Of a DNA stretch of 64,000 nt, positions 25,524-35,704 are shown piece by piece. The notes below the pieces were generated by a model. The model made no database searches. It worked only from the letters and a program-made list of their open reading frames with translations, and was not told the DNA's origin. The stretch's first letter is position 1; every line of letters starts with the position of its first letter. This DNA is from Gavia stellata (taxonomy: Eukaryota; Chordata; Aves; Gaviiformes; Gaviidae): positions 45,337,671 through 45,401,670 of the forward strand of contig NC_082601.1 in the NCBI RefSeq assembly GCF_030936135.1. Reading direction: 5' to 3'. A program made the translations under genes and the position numbers.

Positions 25524-26671
25524 GTGAGATCGGCCGGTGTCACCCCCAGGAGGTGTGGCAGGGCAGTGTGGTAACAAGAGCCCAGCACAGGGAGGAGGAG
25601 ATGAGGTCTGCCTGCACATGGAGCTTTCTGCAAGCCCCGTACCCACGGTGCCTCAGTTTCCCCTGCAGCGCACTCTTCTGAGAGGGGCTTTGAAATGCCA
25701 ATGGGGAGCTGGCACAGAGAACATCAGGGCACTGCGGTGTGGCTCCCTCTCGGCGCATGGGGGGAAATCTGCCTGTTTCCCCTCGTTTTCCCCCTTGCAT
25801 GGGCGTGTTTGCAGGCTGCAACGCCCTGGTGCAGAGCGGCTGGCACGCTCGCAGGGGATAACTAACCCTGGAAGGGCCGATCTAGGCTAATCCTGCTGCT
25901 GGTACCAGCAGACAAAACAGCCACCAGACCCCTTCCTGGGCATGGCAGGACGGTCACCTGTAGTGGTATGCTGCCAGCAGTCCCTGTGGCTCTGGCCCAG
26001 CCTGCCTGCACGTTCCCAGGCAGTTTGGGAGTCAGCATAAAAGATGGAGCATTCCCAAAGGCAGTCTGTGTGTAGCCACCATGACTTCGAAACTGGCAGT
26101 GTGTAACAGTATGGACACGAGTGCTTCCACACCTAGGAAGCGTCCCAGGGATGTTTGAATTGCTAGTAGAGCTGTAACCATCTTGTCTCTGGCTTTAACC
26201 AGAGCCAAGCATTGAGCAGAGAGGAAGACCCTTATCTCTAGCCAGTGAGAGCTCATCTGCCTCCTTCATGTAGCTGATGTTTGCCTGATGCAGCAGAGCC
26301 AGGACTGTGTCTGGGCAACATCATAACCCTGAAGAAGGAGGTGAAGCAGCCCCTGAGTGCTATGGGAGCTGAGTCCACCCACGAGGACCTTTCTTATGAG
26401 CATTGTGCTCCCTCATGACTAGGTGGAAACATGTGGTAGTCTGTTTTAGATCCATCTGATCCCCAAATACGCAGTTCCACTTCACAGCAGGATTCATCCC
26501 AATTACTCAGAGCCAGCATGCAGGTGCCATAGCCCCTGCTATAAGTTACTATCTGTTTTCCATTCACCTTAGAGGTACTGGTAGCATCCCTGACCTTGGG
26601 GCAAGGGTTAACTTTGAGGCCCTGTCACCTGGGACTTCATGGAGGAGCTCTCTGCACTTCTCTCTTTTCAG
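25524..26671 (+). other. HYDIN: HYDIN intron
   Basis: Intronic. No exon or repeat recognised. Confidence 0.6.
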
Positions 26672-26912
26672 AAGTCCTACAGAAGCAAGCTGAAGGTTAA
26701 CATTTGCTAGAGCAGCCAGCCCCTCCAGCTGCAGGTCTCGGGGCAGGGGCTGGAGCCACAGCTGGAGTTGAGCACCGCAGTGCTCGAGCTGGGAGCGGTG
26801 CTGCCGTACAGCCGTGGGGCGGAGGGGGACGGTGGTGGTGAAGAACCCATGCGAGTTCCCCATCGAGTTTTACTCACTGGAGTTCGACCAGCAGTACCTT
26901 GCTGAGGAGCAG
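26672..26912 (+). pseudogene. HYDIN: HYDIN exon with premature TAG and frameshift
   Basis: Acceptor TCTTTTCAG, donor GTGAGA. It reads KSYRSKLKVNIC and then TAG at 26708-26710, consistent with a single C-to-T change of a Gln codon. Homology resumes at once (LQLQVSGQGLEPQLELS) to about 26810. It then continues one base on as VVVKNPCEFPIEFYSLEFDQ, so a one-base excess lies between about 26810 and 26828, next to G-runs. The length of 241 bases (3n+1) agrees. Two independent lesions in one exon. Confidence 0.82.
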
Positions 26913-27192
26913 GTGAGAGGGAAGGTCTGGTCTGCACGTGCATGCTCCCATAGCTCCACAGGGCTCCAGCGTTCCCAGGCTTGTGCCGGGGAGATGGAGG
27001 CAGTCCCCAGGGCAAAGCCTGGTGGCATTTCAGGGTTAGCCAGCTCGGCTGGCAGGCTGTGGAGGGGCTTGGATAGTCCATGTTGTTGGGAGGAAGGAAT
27101 GAGGGAGAAGACAGGTTGGCTGGGGAGTCTGTTCATGGGATGCAGGTCAAGAAACACATCCCATCTATGGTTTCTCTTCCCTACGCACACAG

Positions 27193-27361
27193 ATCCTGCG
27201 GATGCTCAAGGACTAAAATTGCCACACCACTTTCTTGCTGCCTCCGCATGCCCCGGGTGAGAAGCTGCCCCCAGAGGTGCTGGAGTACTATCAGGACCAG
27301 AAAAGACTGCAGGATGAGCAGGCAAAGCACAAGACTGGGGAACCAGCAGGCCAGGACAACG
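27193..27361 (+). pseudogene. HYDIN: HYDIN exon with premature TAA
   Basis: Acceptor CACACAG, donor GTGAGG. It reads ILRMLKD and then TAA at 27214-27216, where the family, as I remember it, has a Tyr codon one base away. It then continues in the same frame with TTFLLPPHAPG and EKLPPEVLEYYQDQKRLQ to a one-base split codon. The stop does not depend on any frameshift call. Confidence 0.82.
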
Positions 27362-27916
27362 GTGAGGGTTTGGCATTGGCTGTCCTGAGTGTGGACACAG
27401 CAGGGAGTCCAGCCCACCTCCCCTGAGCTCTCCATGACCTCATTCTCCATGGAAAGCCCATGCTTTTAGCAGCCACCGGTTCCCCAGCTTGGTGGAGGAA
27501 TTCCCGGGTGAAAGTCTGTGGTTTGGAATGCGCATCCTCTGCCAGCCCTGCGTGCAGTCTAAGCAAGCTCATATCTGCCTAGCATGGACTGGGGAAATAA
27601 TCAGGTTATCCCCTTGTGTCCCTCATCCACAAGGAGTAGGACTGGATGAGTTCTTCAGCCGGTAGACCCAGGTCTAATATCACTAGCTCTTTTGTGTTTG
27701 CTCCTTCCCAGCAACAAAAGCACAAGCTCAAAATTCTCCTGAGGGCAGAGACAGCCTGGGCAGGCTTCCCTGGGCAGGGAAACTGCCTTGGGAGTTTGCT
27801 TTCTTGGGAAAATTTTCTGTCTTTTGCATGCGGCCATGCAAAGTGGCGAATGGCAAAGAGCAGGTTGCCTGGCCATGTTCACCCTCTTCTTCCCTCCCCA
27901 TGTCCTTCCTCCTCAG
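27362..27916 (+). other. HYDIN: HYDIN intron
   Basis: No other feature recognised. Confidence 0.55.
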
Positions 27917-28114
27917 CAAACTTTGAAGATGTCCAGTCTGTGTCAGACCAAGGAGGAAAGCACTCTGCTGGGATTGTTCACACCATCTCATCCCATAACT
28001 CAGTTGTTCTCTCCTCCATTTTTGAGGAAAGCCAGTCCAGCAAGGTGGACTCTGAAGTTGAATGTGGAGAGGAGGAGGAGGAGGAGGAAGGCGCTGAAGA
28101 AAGACGCGGGACAG
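27917..28114 (+). CDS. HYDIN: HYDIN exon, acidic linker
   Basis: Acceptor TCCTCCTCAG, donor GTAATA. Two bases complete the previous codon, then 65 codons follow: NFEDVQSVSDQGG, a Ser-rich stretch and SKVDSEVECGEEEEEEEGAE. It ends with one base of a codon (phase 1). The acidic low-complexity linker is less conserved, so its assignment rests on position, open frame and splice borders. Confidence 0.7.
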
Positions 28115-28715
28115 GTAATAACGCAAAGCCCTTCACCTATTTTATGTCTGTTGTGGCAGCAGGGCCTCAGTGGAGGACTTCATTGTCATCTCCATCACTT
28201 CACTGCAGCCTGGTGCCATCTTCGCTCCTGTGGGCCCTGAATGCACTCTTGCATATGAAGTCTGTAGGATCCTGAGAAGAGTCTGGGGCAGGGACAAGGG
28301 AGGGGCAGGGACAAGGGAGAGGCCAGGGAGGTTTTGCCCAGCTGGCTGGGCTAGCATCCCTTTTTCTCCCAGCAATTCCCAGTCTCTTGCTCAAGCATTC
28401 CTTGCTGGCTTCGATATCCTATAACAGCCACGAGCTCCATAGCCCCGCAGCAATGCTGTGCCATGGGCGTCTCGATGCATTTGTATCTTGTCTGCTGGTT
28501 GCAGAGCAGTCCAGTTGTTCCTCATCTGCCTTTTGTTGGATACACTTGTAACACCAAGCTGCCCCCCAAGGACCTCACCTCTCAGACTTGTGACATAGAG
28601 AAACCATTAAAATATGGTTTCATACACATGGCTAGGGCTACTCCAAGTTGCATTCAGTTGCAAGGCTAGCACGACCGTTGAGCAACCGGTGCTGAGTGTC
28701 GTCTTGTCTCTACAG
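28115..28715 (+). other. HYDIN: Intron at which HYDIN exons appear to be missing
   Basis: The exon to the left ends in phase 1, while the exon to the right starts with one base of a phase-2 codon, so they cannot be spliced in frame. In the family, as I recall it, a P-loop or kinase-like region and many further ASH repeats lie between these two protein segments; none is visible here or elsewhere in the window. I infer an internal deletion. Its breakpoint should lie in these 601 bases. Confidence 0.65.
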
Positions 28716-28914
28716 GAGGGACAGCGAGACCCTGGTGCTGCGAACCAGCACCCCACCGCCCGTGGCCTGGCGGGTCAGTGGGCTGGAAAACCTCGGCAAG
28801 GAATTCTCCGCGTCACAAGATGAGGGCATCGTTGCTCCCCGCACGGAATTTGGTGTGCATCTCTATTTCAAGGCCACGAAGGCTCTAAGCATTAAGAAGA
28901 TGATCCGACTAGAG
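28716..28914 (+). CDS. HYDIN: HYDIN exon (C-terminal region)
   Basis: Acceptor CTCTACAG, donor GTGAGG. One base, then 66 codons: RDSETLVLRTST, PPPVAWRVSGLENLGKEF, LYFKATKALSIKKMIRLE. This belongs to the carboxy-terminal part of HYDIN. Frame open. Confidence 0.9.
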
Positions 28915-29773
28915 GTGAGGGGGACTGTGCCCTCCCTGGCAGAGCAGGGCAGAGTGATCGCTGTGCTTTTACGGATGGAGACTGTGCTTGAAGGGTACCC
29001 TGCCAAGAAGGCAAAAGGGTGAGCCTTCCTGAGATTCCTTTCTACCTGCATTGCCGGGGGCCAGGCCCTTAGCAGCAAGGGACTCTCACTGAAGGACAAC
29101 ATTTTGGAAACTAGGTGACTACTAGGGTGCTCTTGTAGCTGAACTTCACGGGGCAAATACGTTGTGGAGTCTGGAAGAGATGTACTGCTGTACAGCACCT
29201 CAGGAAGAGGTGCTGCCTCTGCGTGGCTTACATCTGGGTTACAAGGCTTCATCCTGAGCCCGTGCATAAATTTGCTGCTGTGCATGGTTGAATGCTGTCG
29301 TTTGGTTGTCCAGACTTGGGTGTGCTCCCTGCAGCCATCCTGGAGTCTGTCTGGGGCTCTTAACATAGAGCAACAAACTCTCAGCCTGGGATTTTGTTCC
29401 CCATGGTTTAGGGGCTGTGTTTCAGTGAGGGTGCTGGGTGGTTGAAGAGGAGAGGGTTGGTCGTCAATGCTCTGGGACACCTCACACTTCTTGTGGTTGC
29501 TCTAACATCGCCTTGCTTCCCAGGGTGCTTTAGCAGCAACACTGCTGCTAGAGGAGTGCCGAGGTGGGCTGACAGGGTTTCTTCCTGCGTCAGAATCTCG
29601 CTGGGTCAGCCCATGAGATGAACAGGTTAGGAAAGCTTGGGAGTCGCACAAATGCTTGTCAAGCAGGGGAGGCCAGGGTGGAAGCAGCCGGCAGAGGCAA
29701 GGCCTCTTCGTATGTTGTCTACAAAAGAATTGAGGAGAATGGTCTAAGCAGTGTTTGTTTCATGCCATCTCAG
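28915..29773 (+). other. HYDIN: HYDIN intron
   Basis: Joins phase-0 exons (IRLE then VSGAEN). No other feature recognised. Confidence 0.6.
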
Positions 29774-29873
29774 GTTTCAGGTGCAGAAAACGTGCTGGGG
29801 ATCATTCAGATTGAAAATATCCAAATCCTTGCGGAGGTCTATGATGTTGCTCTGAGCATCAGCATGTCTAAAG
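29774..29873 (+). CDS. HYDIN: HYDIN exon
   Basis: Acceptor CCATCTCAG, donor GTGAGT. It is 100 bases: VSGAENVL, then GIIQIENIQILAEVYDVALS, ending with one base of a Gly codon. Frame open. Confidence 0.92.
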
Positions 29874-30419
29874 GTGAGTGGATGCCCCCGAAGCCAAGTA
29901 GTCCGGGTGCATTGCATTGCCTTGGCAGGTGGGCAACCAAAGCACTTGGGACGGGATGGGGTACCATGCAATCGTGGCACGGATACGTAATGCACGTATC
30001 CTGCAAGCTGCGTGGAGTGAAGCACTGTCAGGGCACAGAGAGAGCCTTGAGTCTCCCACCTCCAAGCTTTGAAGTGTGCAACTTCATGTGCAGATGGATT
30101 TGGGGGCTTTGAAACAACAGTGATGTGAACAAGCAGTTGGCAACTTCCGAAGGCTCGGCATGGCACAGAGAGTGGTTGGATCTGTGCTTGGAAGCAAGGA
30201 GATGGAAAGCGAGCTCCTTAGCTGCTAAACCCTACAGATATTCTCTGAGTAAGGGAAGGGGCAGCAAAGTAGCTAGAGAAAACTTCCCAGAAGGGAAACT
30301 TGCCGAGAAGGGTTTTGTGCCACCTGAGAACTCCAAATCTGTATCTTGTCACCTGTTGTAGTCTGCAGCAGCTCACAAATACTCACCATTTCTTACCTCT
30401 CTCTGCAGGTTTTCTGCAG
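29874..30419 (+). other. HYDIN: HYDIN intron
   Basis: Ends with two closely spaced candidate acceptors (CTCTGCAG at 30401-30408 and TTCTGCAG at 30412-30419). Only the second gives the HYDIN frame. No other feature recognised. Confidence 0.6.
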
Positions 30420-30519
30420 GTACAGGCAGCAGCGTGGATTTTGGGATGCTTAAGGTCCTGGATGATGCAAAGCAAGTGCTGACTCTGAAGAACCAAGGGA
30501 AGTACGAGATTGCGTGCAG
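30420..30519 (+). CDS. HYDIN: HYDIN exon
   Basis: Acceptor TTCTGCAG (the second of a tandem pair, chosen because it keeps the frame), donor GTGGGT. Two bases complete Gly, then TGSS and VDFGMLKVLDDAKQVLTLKN follow, ending GKYEIAC plus two bases. Frame open. Confidence 0.9.
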
Positions 30520-31011
30520 GTGGGTCCAGCTCCCTGGTCCGTGAGTGCATGGTGCCACCACCTGCCCAGGCCTGCATTCTCCTTCTGTCCATGGTTAGAA
30601 CCTGTTCCCATGCTGGCTACCTCATGGTGCAAGTAAATACAAAACCGGGGCTCTCTAATCTCAAATACTTTAATAGAGCATCCAGCCACGCACCAGCAGT
30701 TGTTCACAGCTCAGCAGGAACCAGAAGGAGAGACCCTGAAATGTAAGCCCCTCACTGCTGAGATTCATTGCCGCCTTTGAGGGTCAGCTCATTTCTCTTT
30801 ATGAGACTCTTGAAAGGAGGGAATGAAGAACTTTGATGTCAGCTTACAGCAGTGCTGATTGTCTGCTGTCTGTGTCAAGATCTGGGATTCCCCGAGCAGA
30901 GCTGTACCCTTTACCTTGTATTACTTTTTATGGTCCTATGCAAAGTCCCGGCTGTGCTGGTGGCACCGGTACTTTTAACTGCAGAGGTCTGTTCCTTCCC
31001 TTTCACCCCAG
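30520..31011 (+). other. HYDIN: HYDIN intron
   Basis: No other feature recognised. Confidence 0.6.
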
Positions 31012-31180
31012 TTTCAAGCTGGAAACCATGGATACCGACATAGGCGACTTGGCATCCCACTTCACTCTCCAGCCGCAGAAGGGCATGCTGACTGCCTCCG
31101 GGCACCCCGTGCAGGTCCAGCTGCTCTTCCACCCCAAGATGGAAATGAACATTGAGGACAAACCCATCCTGCAGTGCCAG
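31012..31180 (+). CDS. HYDIN: HYDIN exon
   Basis: Acceptor TTCACCCCAG, donor GTGAGC. One base completes a Ser codon, then FKLETMDTDIGD, SHFTLQPQKGML and NIEDKPILQCQ follow, a complete ASH half-repeat. It is 169 bases and leaves in phase 0. Frame open. Confidence 0.92.
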
Positions 31181-31468
31181 GTGAGCTGCCTGGGCCAGGT
31201 GGTGTTAGCACACCATGTCTTGGGAGTGTAAGCAGGACCTGTGTCTTCGGGAAGGAAGGCTTTAGTTGGGGAATCCTCTCTCATCCATATGCAATAAAGT
31301 CTTTCAGAAACCATTTGTGATGCTTCCTAAGCAGAGCTGAAGCTCTGGCTCTGGAGGAGGCATTTAAGCAGGGAGGGTGAGATGATGGGGACAGAGATGG
31401 GGTGGCATCAGGGGACAGAGATAGAGGCTGTCCTCTGCTGCATTTACCAACCCCTCCTCCGTTTGCAG
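31181..31468 (+). other. HYDIN: HYDIN intron
   Basis: Last intron. Contains an AATAAA near 31293 that follows the preceding exon and could serve as an intronic polyadenylation signal. Not otherwise remarkable. Confidence 0.55.
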
Positions 31469-31657
31469 GTGATTGAGCCCAGCATCTGTGAAGGAGGTGA
31501 GACCATCGCCATCATCCCAGTAAGGGTGACAGCGAAAGCTGTGTTCAGCAAGTCCAGCACTTACCCTGCCTCGCTCATCAACTTCAGTGCCACGATGAAC
31601 GGCAAGAGGAAAACCTGCACCTTCTACGGCAAGCAGAGTCCTAAAGCCCTGGGTTAA
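31469..31657 (+). CDS. HYDIN: HYDIN terminal exon with stop
   Basis: Acceptor CCGTTTGCAG. It reads VIEPSIC, EGGETIAIIPVRVTAKAVFS, NGKRKTCTF, then an eight-residue tail YGKQSPKALG-like end and TAA at 31655-31657. From memory, family members continue past the KTCTF motif with further repeat sequence. The short tail may therefore be read-through of a lost donor, making this a truncated C-terminus; a genuine short avian terminus cannot be excluded. Confidence 0.82.
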   Translation: MIEPSICEGGETIAIIPVRVTAKAVFSKSSTYPASLINFSATMNGKRKTCTFYGKQSPKALG

Positions 31658-31697
31658 AGGACAAGTTCTGTTTTGGTTTTGTGATCCCCTGCAGAGA

Positions 31698-31703
31698 AAT
31701 AAA
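31698..31703 (+). promoter_or_regulatory. Polyadenylation signal AATAAA after HYDIN stop
   Basis: A perfect AATAAA starts 41 bases after the TAA, within a short 3' untranslated region. Its position suits the 3' end of a transcript terminating near 31715-31725. Confidence 0.65.
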
Positions 31704-31839
31704 GGCGAGCTTAACACCAAGTGACCGGGAGTCAATAGAAATCCTTTATTAGTTGCAGACAAAAGTGATAGAATATCCCTAACTCCCTGTATAGTTATAT
31801 AATTCTCAAACAAGGGGTAAAAGGAAAAAGAAGGAAGAG

Positions 31840-31882
31840 TCAGCGTAAAGAAGGAAGAGTAAGTGTGAAGAAGGAAGAGTAA
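31840..31882 (+). repeat. Short tandem repeat, about 17 bp unit
   Basis: Three imperfect copies of GAAGGAAGAGTAAGTGTAA-like sequence immediately precede the CR1 homology. Purine-rich. Confidence 0.7.
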
Positions 31883-32750
31883 GGTGAGTGCTCCCTCAGC
31901 AAGTTTGCACACCACACCAAGTTGGGCAGGAGGGTCGGAAGGCTCTGCAGAGGGATCTGGACAGGCTGGATCGATGGGCCCAGGCCAATTGTATGAGGTT
32001 CAACAAGGCCAAGTGCCGGGTCCTGCACTTGGGTCACAACAAACCCACGCAATGCTACAGGCTTGGGGACGAGTGGCTGGAAAGCTGCCCCGCAGAAGAG
32101 GACCCCTGGGTGTTGATTGACAGCCGGCTGAATGTGAGCCGGCAGCGTGCCCAGGTGGCCAAGAAGGCATCCTGGCTTGTGTCAGAAATGGTGTGGCCAG
32201 CAGGAGCAGGGAGGTGATTGTGCCCCTGTACTTGGCGCTGGTGAGGCCGCACCTCGAATGCTGTGTTCAGTTTTTGGCCCCTCACTCCAAGAAGGACCTT
32301 GAGGTGCTGGAGCGTGTCCAGAGAAGGGCGACGGAGCTGGTGGGGGCTCTGGAGCACAAGTCTTGTGAGGAGCGGCTGAGAGAACTGGGGTTGTTCAGTC
32401 TGGAGAAGAGGAGGCTGAGGGGAGACCTCATCACTCTCTACCTGAAAGGGGGTTGTGCTGAGGTGGGTGTTGGTCTCTTGTCCCAGGTGACAAGTGACAG
32501 GACAAGAGGAAATGGCCTCAAGTTGCGCCAGGGGAGGTTTAGGCTGGATATTAGGAAAAACTTTACTGAGAGAGTGGTGAAACACTGGAAGAGGCTGCCC
32601 AGGGAGGTGGTGGAGTCACCCTCCCTGGAAGCGTTCAAGGAACTTGTGGACGTGGCACTGCGAGACATGGTTTAATGGTGGTGGTGTTAGTTGATGGTTG
32701 GACTTGATGATCTTACAGGTCTTTTCCAACCTTAGTGATTCTGTGATACG
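31883..32750 (+). mobile_element. CR1 LINE, 5'-truncated, with 3' end
   Basis: The plus strand encodes the end of CR1 ORF2. Recognisable segments are the LHLGHNKP region, [37 protein letters not shown] and [12 protein letters not shown], ending [17 protein letters not shown] before a stop at 32673-32675. The 3' tail ends GATTCTGTGATACGG, close to the canonical CR1 terminus. The reverse-transcriptase part is broken by indels (for example near 31900 and 32190), so the element is dead. It abuts retroviral sequence on its right. Confidence 0.92.
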
Positions 32751-33428
32751 GGATAAACATGTTTTCCAACATTAAAGAAATTACCATCCCTGGGGTATAA
32801 CAGTCAGGTATCTCAACTCTGTGTGTCGCCCACCCGGGCCGTGCTGTGGGGTTATTACTGTGTTCTGTGTGTGTTCTGTGGTGGTGGGATGTGAAACTAA
32901 ATACTCTAGAGGGGCACAAAGAGGGGATTCCAACACCACACTTCAATCCCGCACGTTGTTCCAATGTTAAATATGAATAAAACTTTCCATCGGAACATCC
33001 CCAAGCCAATTCCAGAGGAGCCGTGTATACAGCTGCCTTGCAATTATAATGGTCAGCAAACCTTACGACAGTTATTTGCGGCTCTGTCTCGGGGGGGTTC
33101 CCTTTATAGGACAATGCGTATGTGGCATGCCGCCTGAGGGAATGTAGGAGGTATTGGTGGTGTTACAAGGTGAATCTTGATTTTGCCACCCTTTTGATGC
33201 ATATCCCCAACAGGTGCACGTATCTCTGATCAGGGTCCTGAGCCTACTAATCAACCATGTTTCAGGAGGATCTCCAGGTCCAGTGTCACATGTCATCACC
33301 TTGGTACAGTTAAAAAGAGGACTGGGTGCCCCCCTAATGGGTGGTTTGAATTGAGGGTCTTGGGGTGGTTGCATTGTGGTAGATCCAGAGCAGGCCCAGA
33401 TCAGATTAGTTCCGTCTTTTGGAGACCT
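32751..33428 (-). pseudogene. Endogenous retrovirus env remnant, downstream part, frame-broken
   Basis: Minus-strand frames here continue the envelope-like protein of 33429-34070 but are split into at least two frames (about 33075-33374 and 32713-33114). They contain clustered Cys residues and N-glycosylation sequons typical of a surface subunit. No transmembrane anchor or fusion peptide is recognised before the CR1 boundary at about 32750, so the 3' part of env and the 3' LTR are absent or unrecognisable. Non-functional. Confidence 0.6.
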
Positions 33429-34070
33429 TTATGTTCTCTTGGGGAGTTGGATGCGCCAACTTGGTTCCCACTTTGTGGTATAGTTGGCTTCAAAGGCATC
33501 AGGCTTCCGGAGAGGATGGAGCATCGGATCCCACGGATAAGGTCTACATGGATACTGACAATTACTGTTTTCAAAATTAATATTACCGCTAGACAAATTG
33601 CCACATCGTAACAAAGGGTTTGATCCTTCTATTGGAACCAGGACCGTTACATTAAACAAAGGCCTGGTAACATTACAGAGCAGATTCATTAACGTGGCAT
33701 TCCTCGACAAATTAGGAGGCTCCTTCCATGTTTCACAGATGTCACCTCCCATCAGTGGCTTACCCTTCCATCGTACCTGGCTATCAGGGTTTACAGTCGT
33801 CCACTTCTTTGCCAAAAATGTAAGAGAGGTGGCATTAGTCGTGTTCAAAATAAACCTCAAATTCACCGGCATCATGAAAAATCTCAGCCCCTCTTCAGCT
33901 GCTCGGGGTAAAGTAATATATCCTCCTTGATCCGGTTGCCCCCATATTCTCATAAAGCCCTTTATCATTTCCCAGGCAAGGTTTGGGGCCTCGTCTCCCC
34001 AGCCGCTTGTGGCAGTAAGGGCGAGGAAAAGGATCCCCCAAACCAACGTTTGTGGTGCCAATAGACACAT
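33429..34070 (-). pseudogene. env: Endogenous retrovirus env fragment (signal peptide and surface subunit N-terminal part)
   Basis: A 213-residue minus-strand frame starts at a Met followed by a hydrophobic stretch of about 20 residues ending in small residues before a charged segment, a typical signal peptide. It then has a Trp-rich ectodomain with about eight N-X-S/T sequons and several Cys. These are features of a retroviral envelope surface subunit in the secretory pathway. The frame stops at 33429 while homology-like sequence continues in other frames downstream, so the gene is truncated. Family assignment (an ERV of bird type) is inference. Confidence 0.65.
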
Positions 34071-34290
34071 TCCGCAAAGATCAGCGAGCCAGCAGCTATG
34101 GTTTGTGCAGTTACTAGCCTGTCGATCTACGCCGGCTGCAAATGCTCACAATCACTGTTCATTATAGGCTTGACTGTAGGTCTTCTCTAACCACCTGTGA
34201 TATTTCCTCCTAAAAGAGAACAGAAAACCCAGAAACCCCAGTCCAACGAGGACCGGTTTTAAAAGGAAGGGATAATGCACCGAGTGTCAA
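34071..34290 (-). other. Endogenous retrovirus internal sequence, unassigned
   Basis: Lies between the env-like and gag-like pieces. No pol motif (reverse transcriptase YxDD, integrase) was recognised, so pol is deleted. Confidence 0.45.
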
Positions 34291-34941
34291 TTTTATGCTC
34301 CCCTCTATGGGCATCGGTGGCTGTGCAGGCATACAGGTTAAGGGGAGTTTCCCAAACCAGGGCCCCTTAAATCAATCAAGTCCCTATGCGGTGGGTTGGA
34401 GAGGGCGTTTGGCTCCGGCCTTTCTCAGGATAGGAGGGAGCCATTGGCTTTCCTGGAGTCCTTTCCATGTCCTGATTAATGCCTCCAGGTTAGGCGTGGG
34501 CAATTTGTCCATGACCTCCCTTGGAATCCCTTTTGCAATGCCTTCGGCCCACAGAGCGTATCTCCTATGATCCCGAGTGTTCAGCATCCTTCTTTGATGG
34601 GTTTGGGAACAGGGGCCTGTGGGATGCTGCTGTTTCCGTTCCCCTTGTCCCGCTATCCTTCGGAGGTTTCCCTGAGACTTAGTCCCTCCTGTGTTCATAA
34701 ACCCCATTCTCTGTCCATAATTGAGTGACTCCTGGGCACCTCCTCGGACAACATGATGGTATCCCCACCCGTAAGCGAGACTCTCCACACATATTCTGTC
34801 TCTGTTTCTCCTGATTCTCTTGAGTATTTCTCCTGAATTTTTGCTATATCGGTGGGGGAATAAGGAATGGTGTCGGTCGTTATTTCCGGTTCCTCATCAG
34901 CCTCATGTTGCGTTAAAAGGAATGGGGTTTCAAAATTTGTC
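34291..34941 (-). pseudogene. gag: Endogenous retrovirus gag remnant (capsid-like part)
   Basis: From 34940 leftwards the minus strand reads an open, acidic, then Tyr/Trp-rich stretch (with EYVWRVSLTGGD) that I recognise from gag-type proteins of bird endogenous retroviruses. The frame is lost by about 34760, and a further frame at 34384-34788 continues with more substitutions and indels. The upstream part of the same gag appears on the far side of the LTR at 35705-35850. Dead fragment; exact family not checked. Confidence 0.55.
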
Positions 34942-35704
34942 TGTCAGAGTCCCGGGACTTTCACTGATTCGTTTATCAGAGCCCCAGAGAAAGGACTTGC
35001 ACTGAGCAGGTGCACAAAAATCGAAATCAGTTATTTTATTGAAAGCGACAGAACCAGATTCGAGATTGCTGTTGATAAATTCACTAACTGCAATAGTGCT
35101 ACTAATTAAGGTTAATCTTGCTAGCAAACTTGACAGTAATACACGAACCCGGGGATAACTGTCACCCGGAGGGTGGGAGACACAGCGCGTACCCAGAGAG
35201 GCGTCCCTGCCTGGGGTGGGGGAAGAGAACGCAGCCCCTCGACTGCTCCGTCAGGTGTCAGGTTCTTCTCTCCCACTTTAACAATCATTTTCTCTGTCTT
35301 TCATCCCCCAAAAACTACGAGGTCCCCCCCATATGTGACATGTAGCATGATTTGGGTGGAGAGACGAGTGCTATAGTCATACATGTTTAGCACGATCTCT
35401 GTAGTCTTCATTAGCATATGCAGGGTGTGAGTTGGAATATGCATTTCACCGGTAATGAGGCAAAGGTCAGTGATGGGACACGAAGCCTTTGGAAGAAACA
35501 AAGACCCATTCAGGCTTCTGTTATCTCGCTGTCTTTGCTGACCACAAGCAGAGCTGTCCTGCCTCCACGGGGCCCCCTCCTTATCTGCAGGCGAGTCTCC
35601 ACTCCCCCGGGTCGCACAAGAGATGCCAAGAGATGCCAAGGTCAGTCTTAATGGTTCTTTGAGCACAGGAATCCCACCTCATTATCCAAATTCCACACCC
35701 CGAC
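34942..35704 (-). mobile_element. Complete retroviral LTR, minus orientation, lodged inside a gag remnant
   Basis: It is 763 bp with TGTC...GACA inverted ends (TGTCAGAG at 34942, CCCCGACA ending at 35704). On the minus strand it starts TGTCGGGGTGTGG and carries AATAAA (about 35034-35039 on the plus strand as TTTATT) towards its end, fixing the orientation. No primer-binding site follows it and no matching target-site duplication is visible. It therefore behaves as a solo LTR inserted in gag, or as a rearranged junction. Confidence 0.8.

Larger units (their letters stand above)
2308..31657 (+). pseudogene. HYDIN: HYDIN, 3' portion, multi-exon, apparently pseudogenised
   Basis: HYDIN is a giant scaffold of the axonemal central apparatus (C2 projection), built of many ASH-type immunoglobulin-like repeats, and needed for ciliary bending. 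Twenty-three exon segments with AG/GT borders encode a chain that matches my memory of vertebrate HYDIN in order and phase. The gene enters from the left edge and ends at a TAA at 31655-31657. Reasons to call it broken: a one-base excess in exon 21738-21866, a one-base deficit in exon 24550-24676, a TAG at 26708-26710 plus a one-base excess in exon 26672-26912, a TAA at 27214-27216, and incompatible phases across intron 28115-28715. Splice sites remain intact and most exons are open, so decay is recent or some lesions are assembly errors. A functional locus with sequencing indels is the main alternative, but the stops and the missing exon block argue against it. Confidence 0.8.

Noticed and set aside
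35301..35666. 121-codon minus-strand frame
   Set aside because: Lies wholly inside the LTR at 34942-35704 and has no recognisable product.
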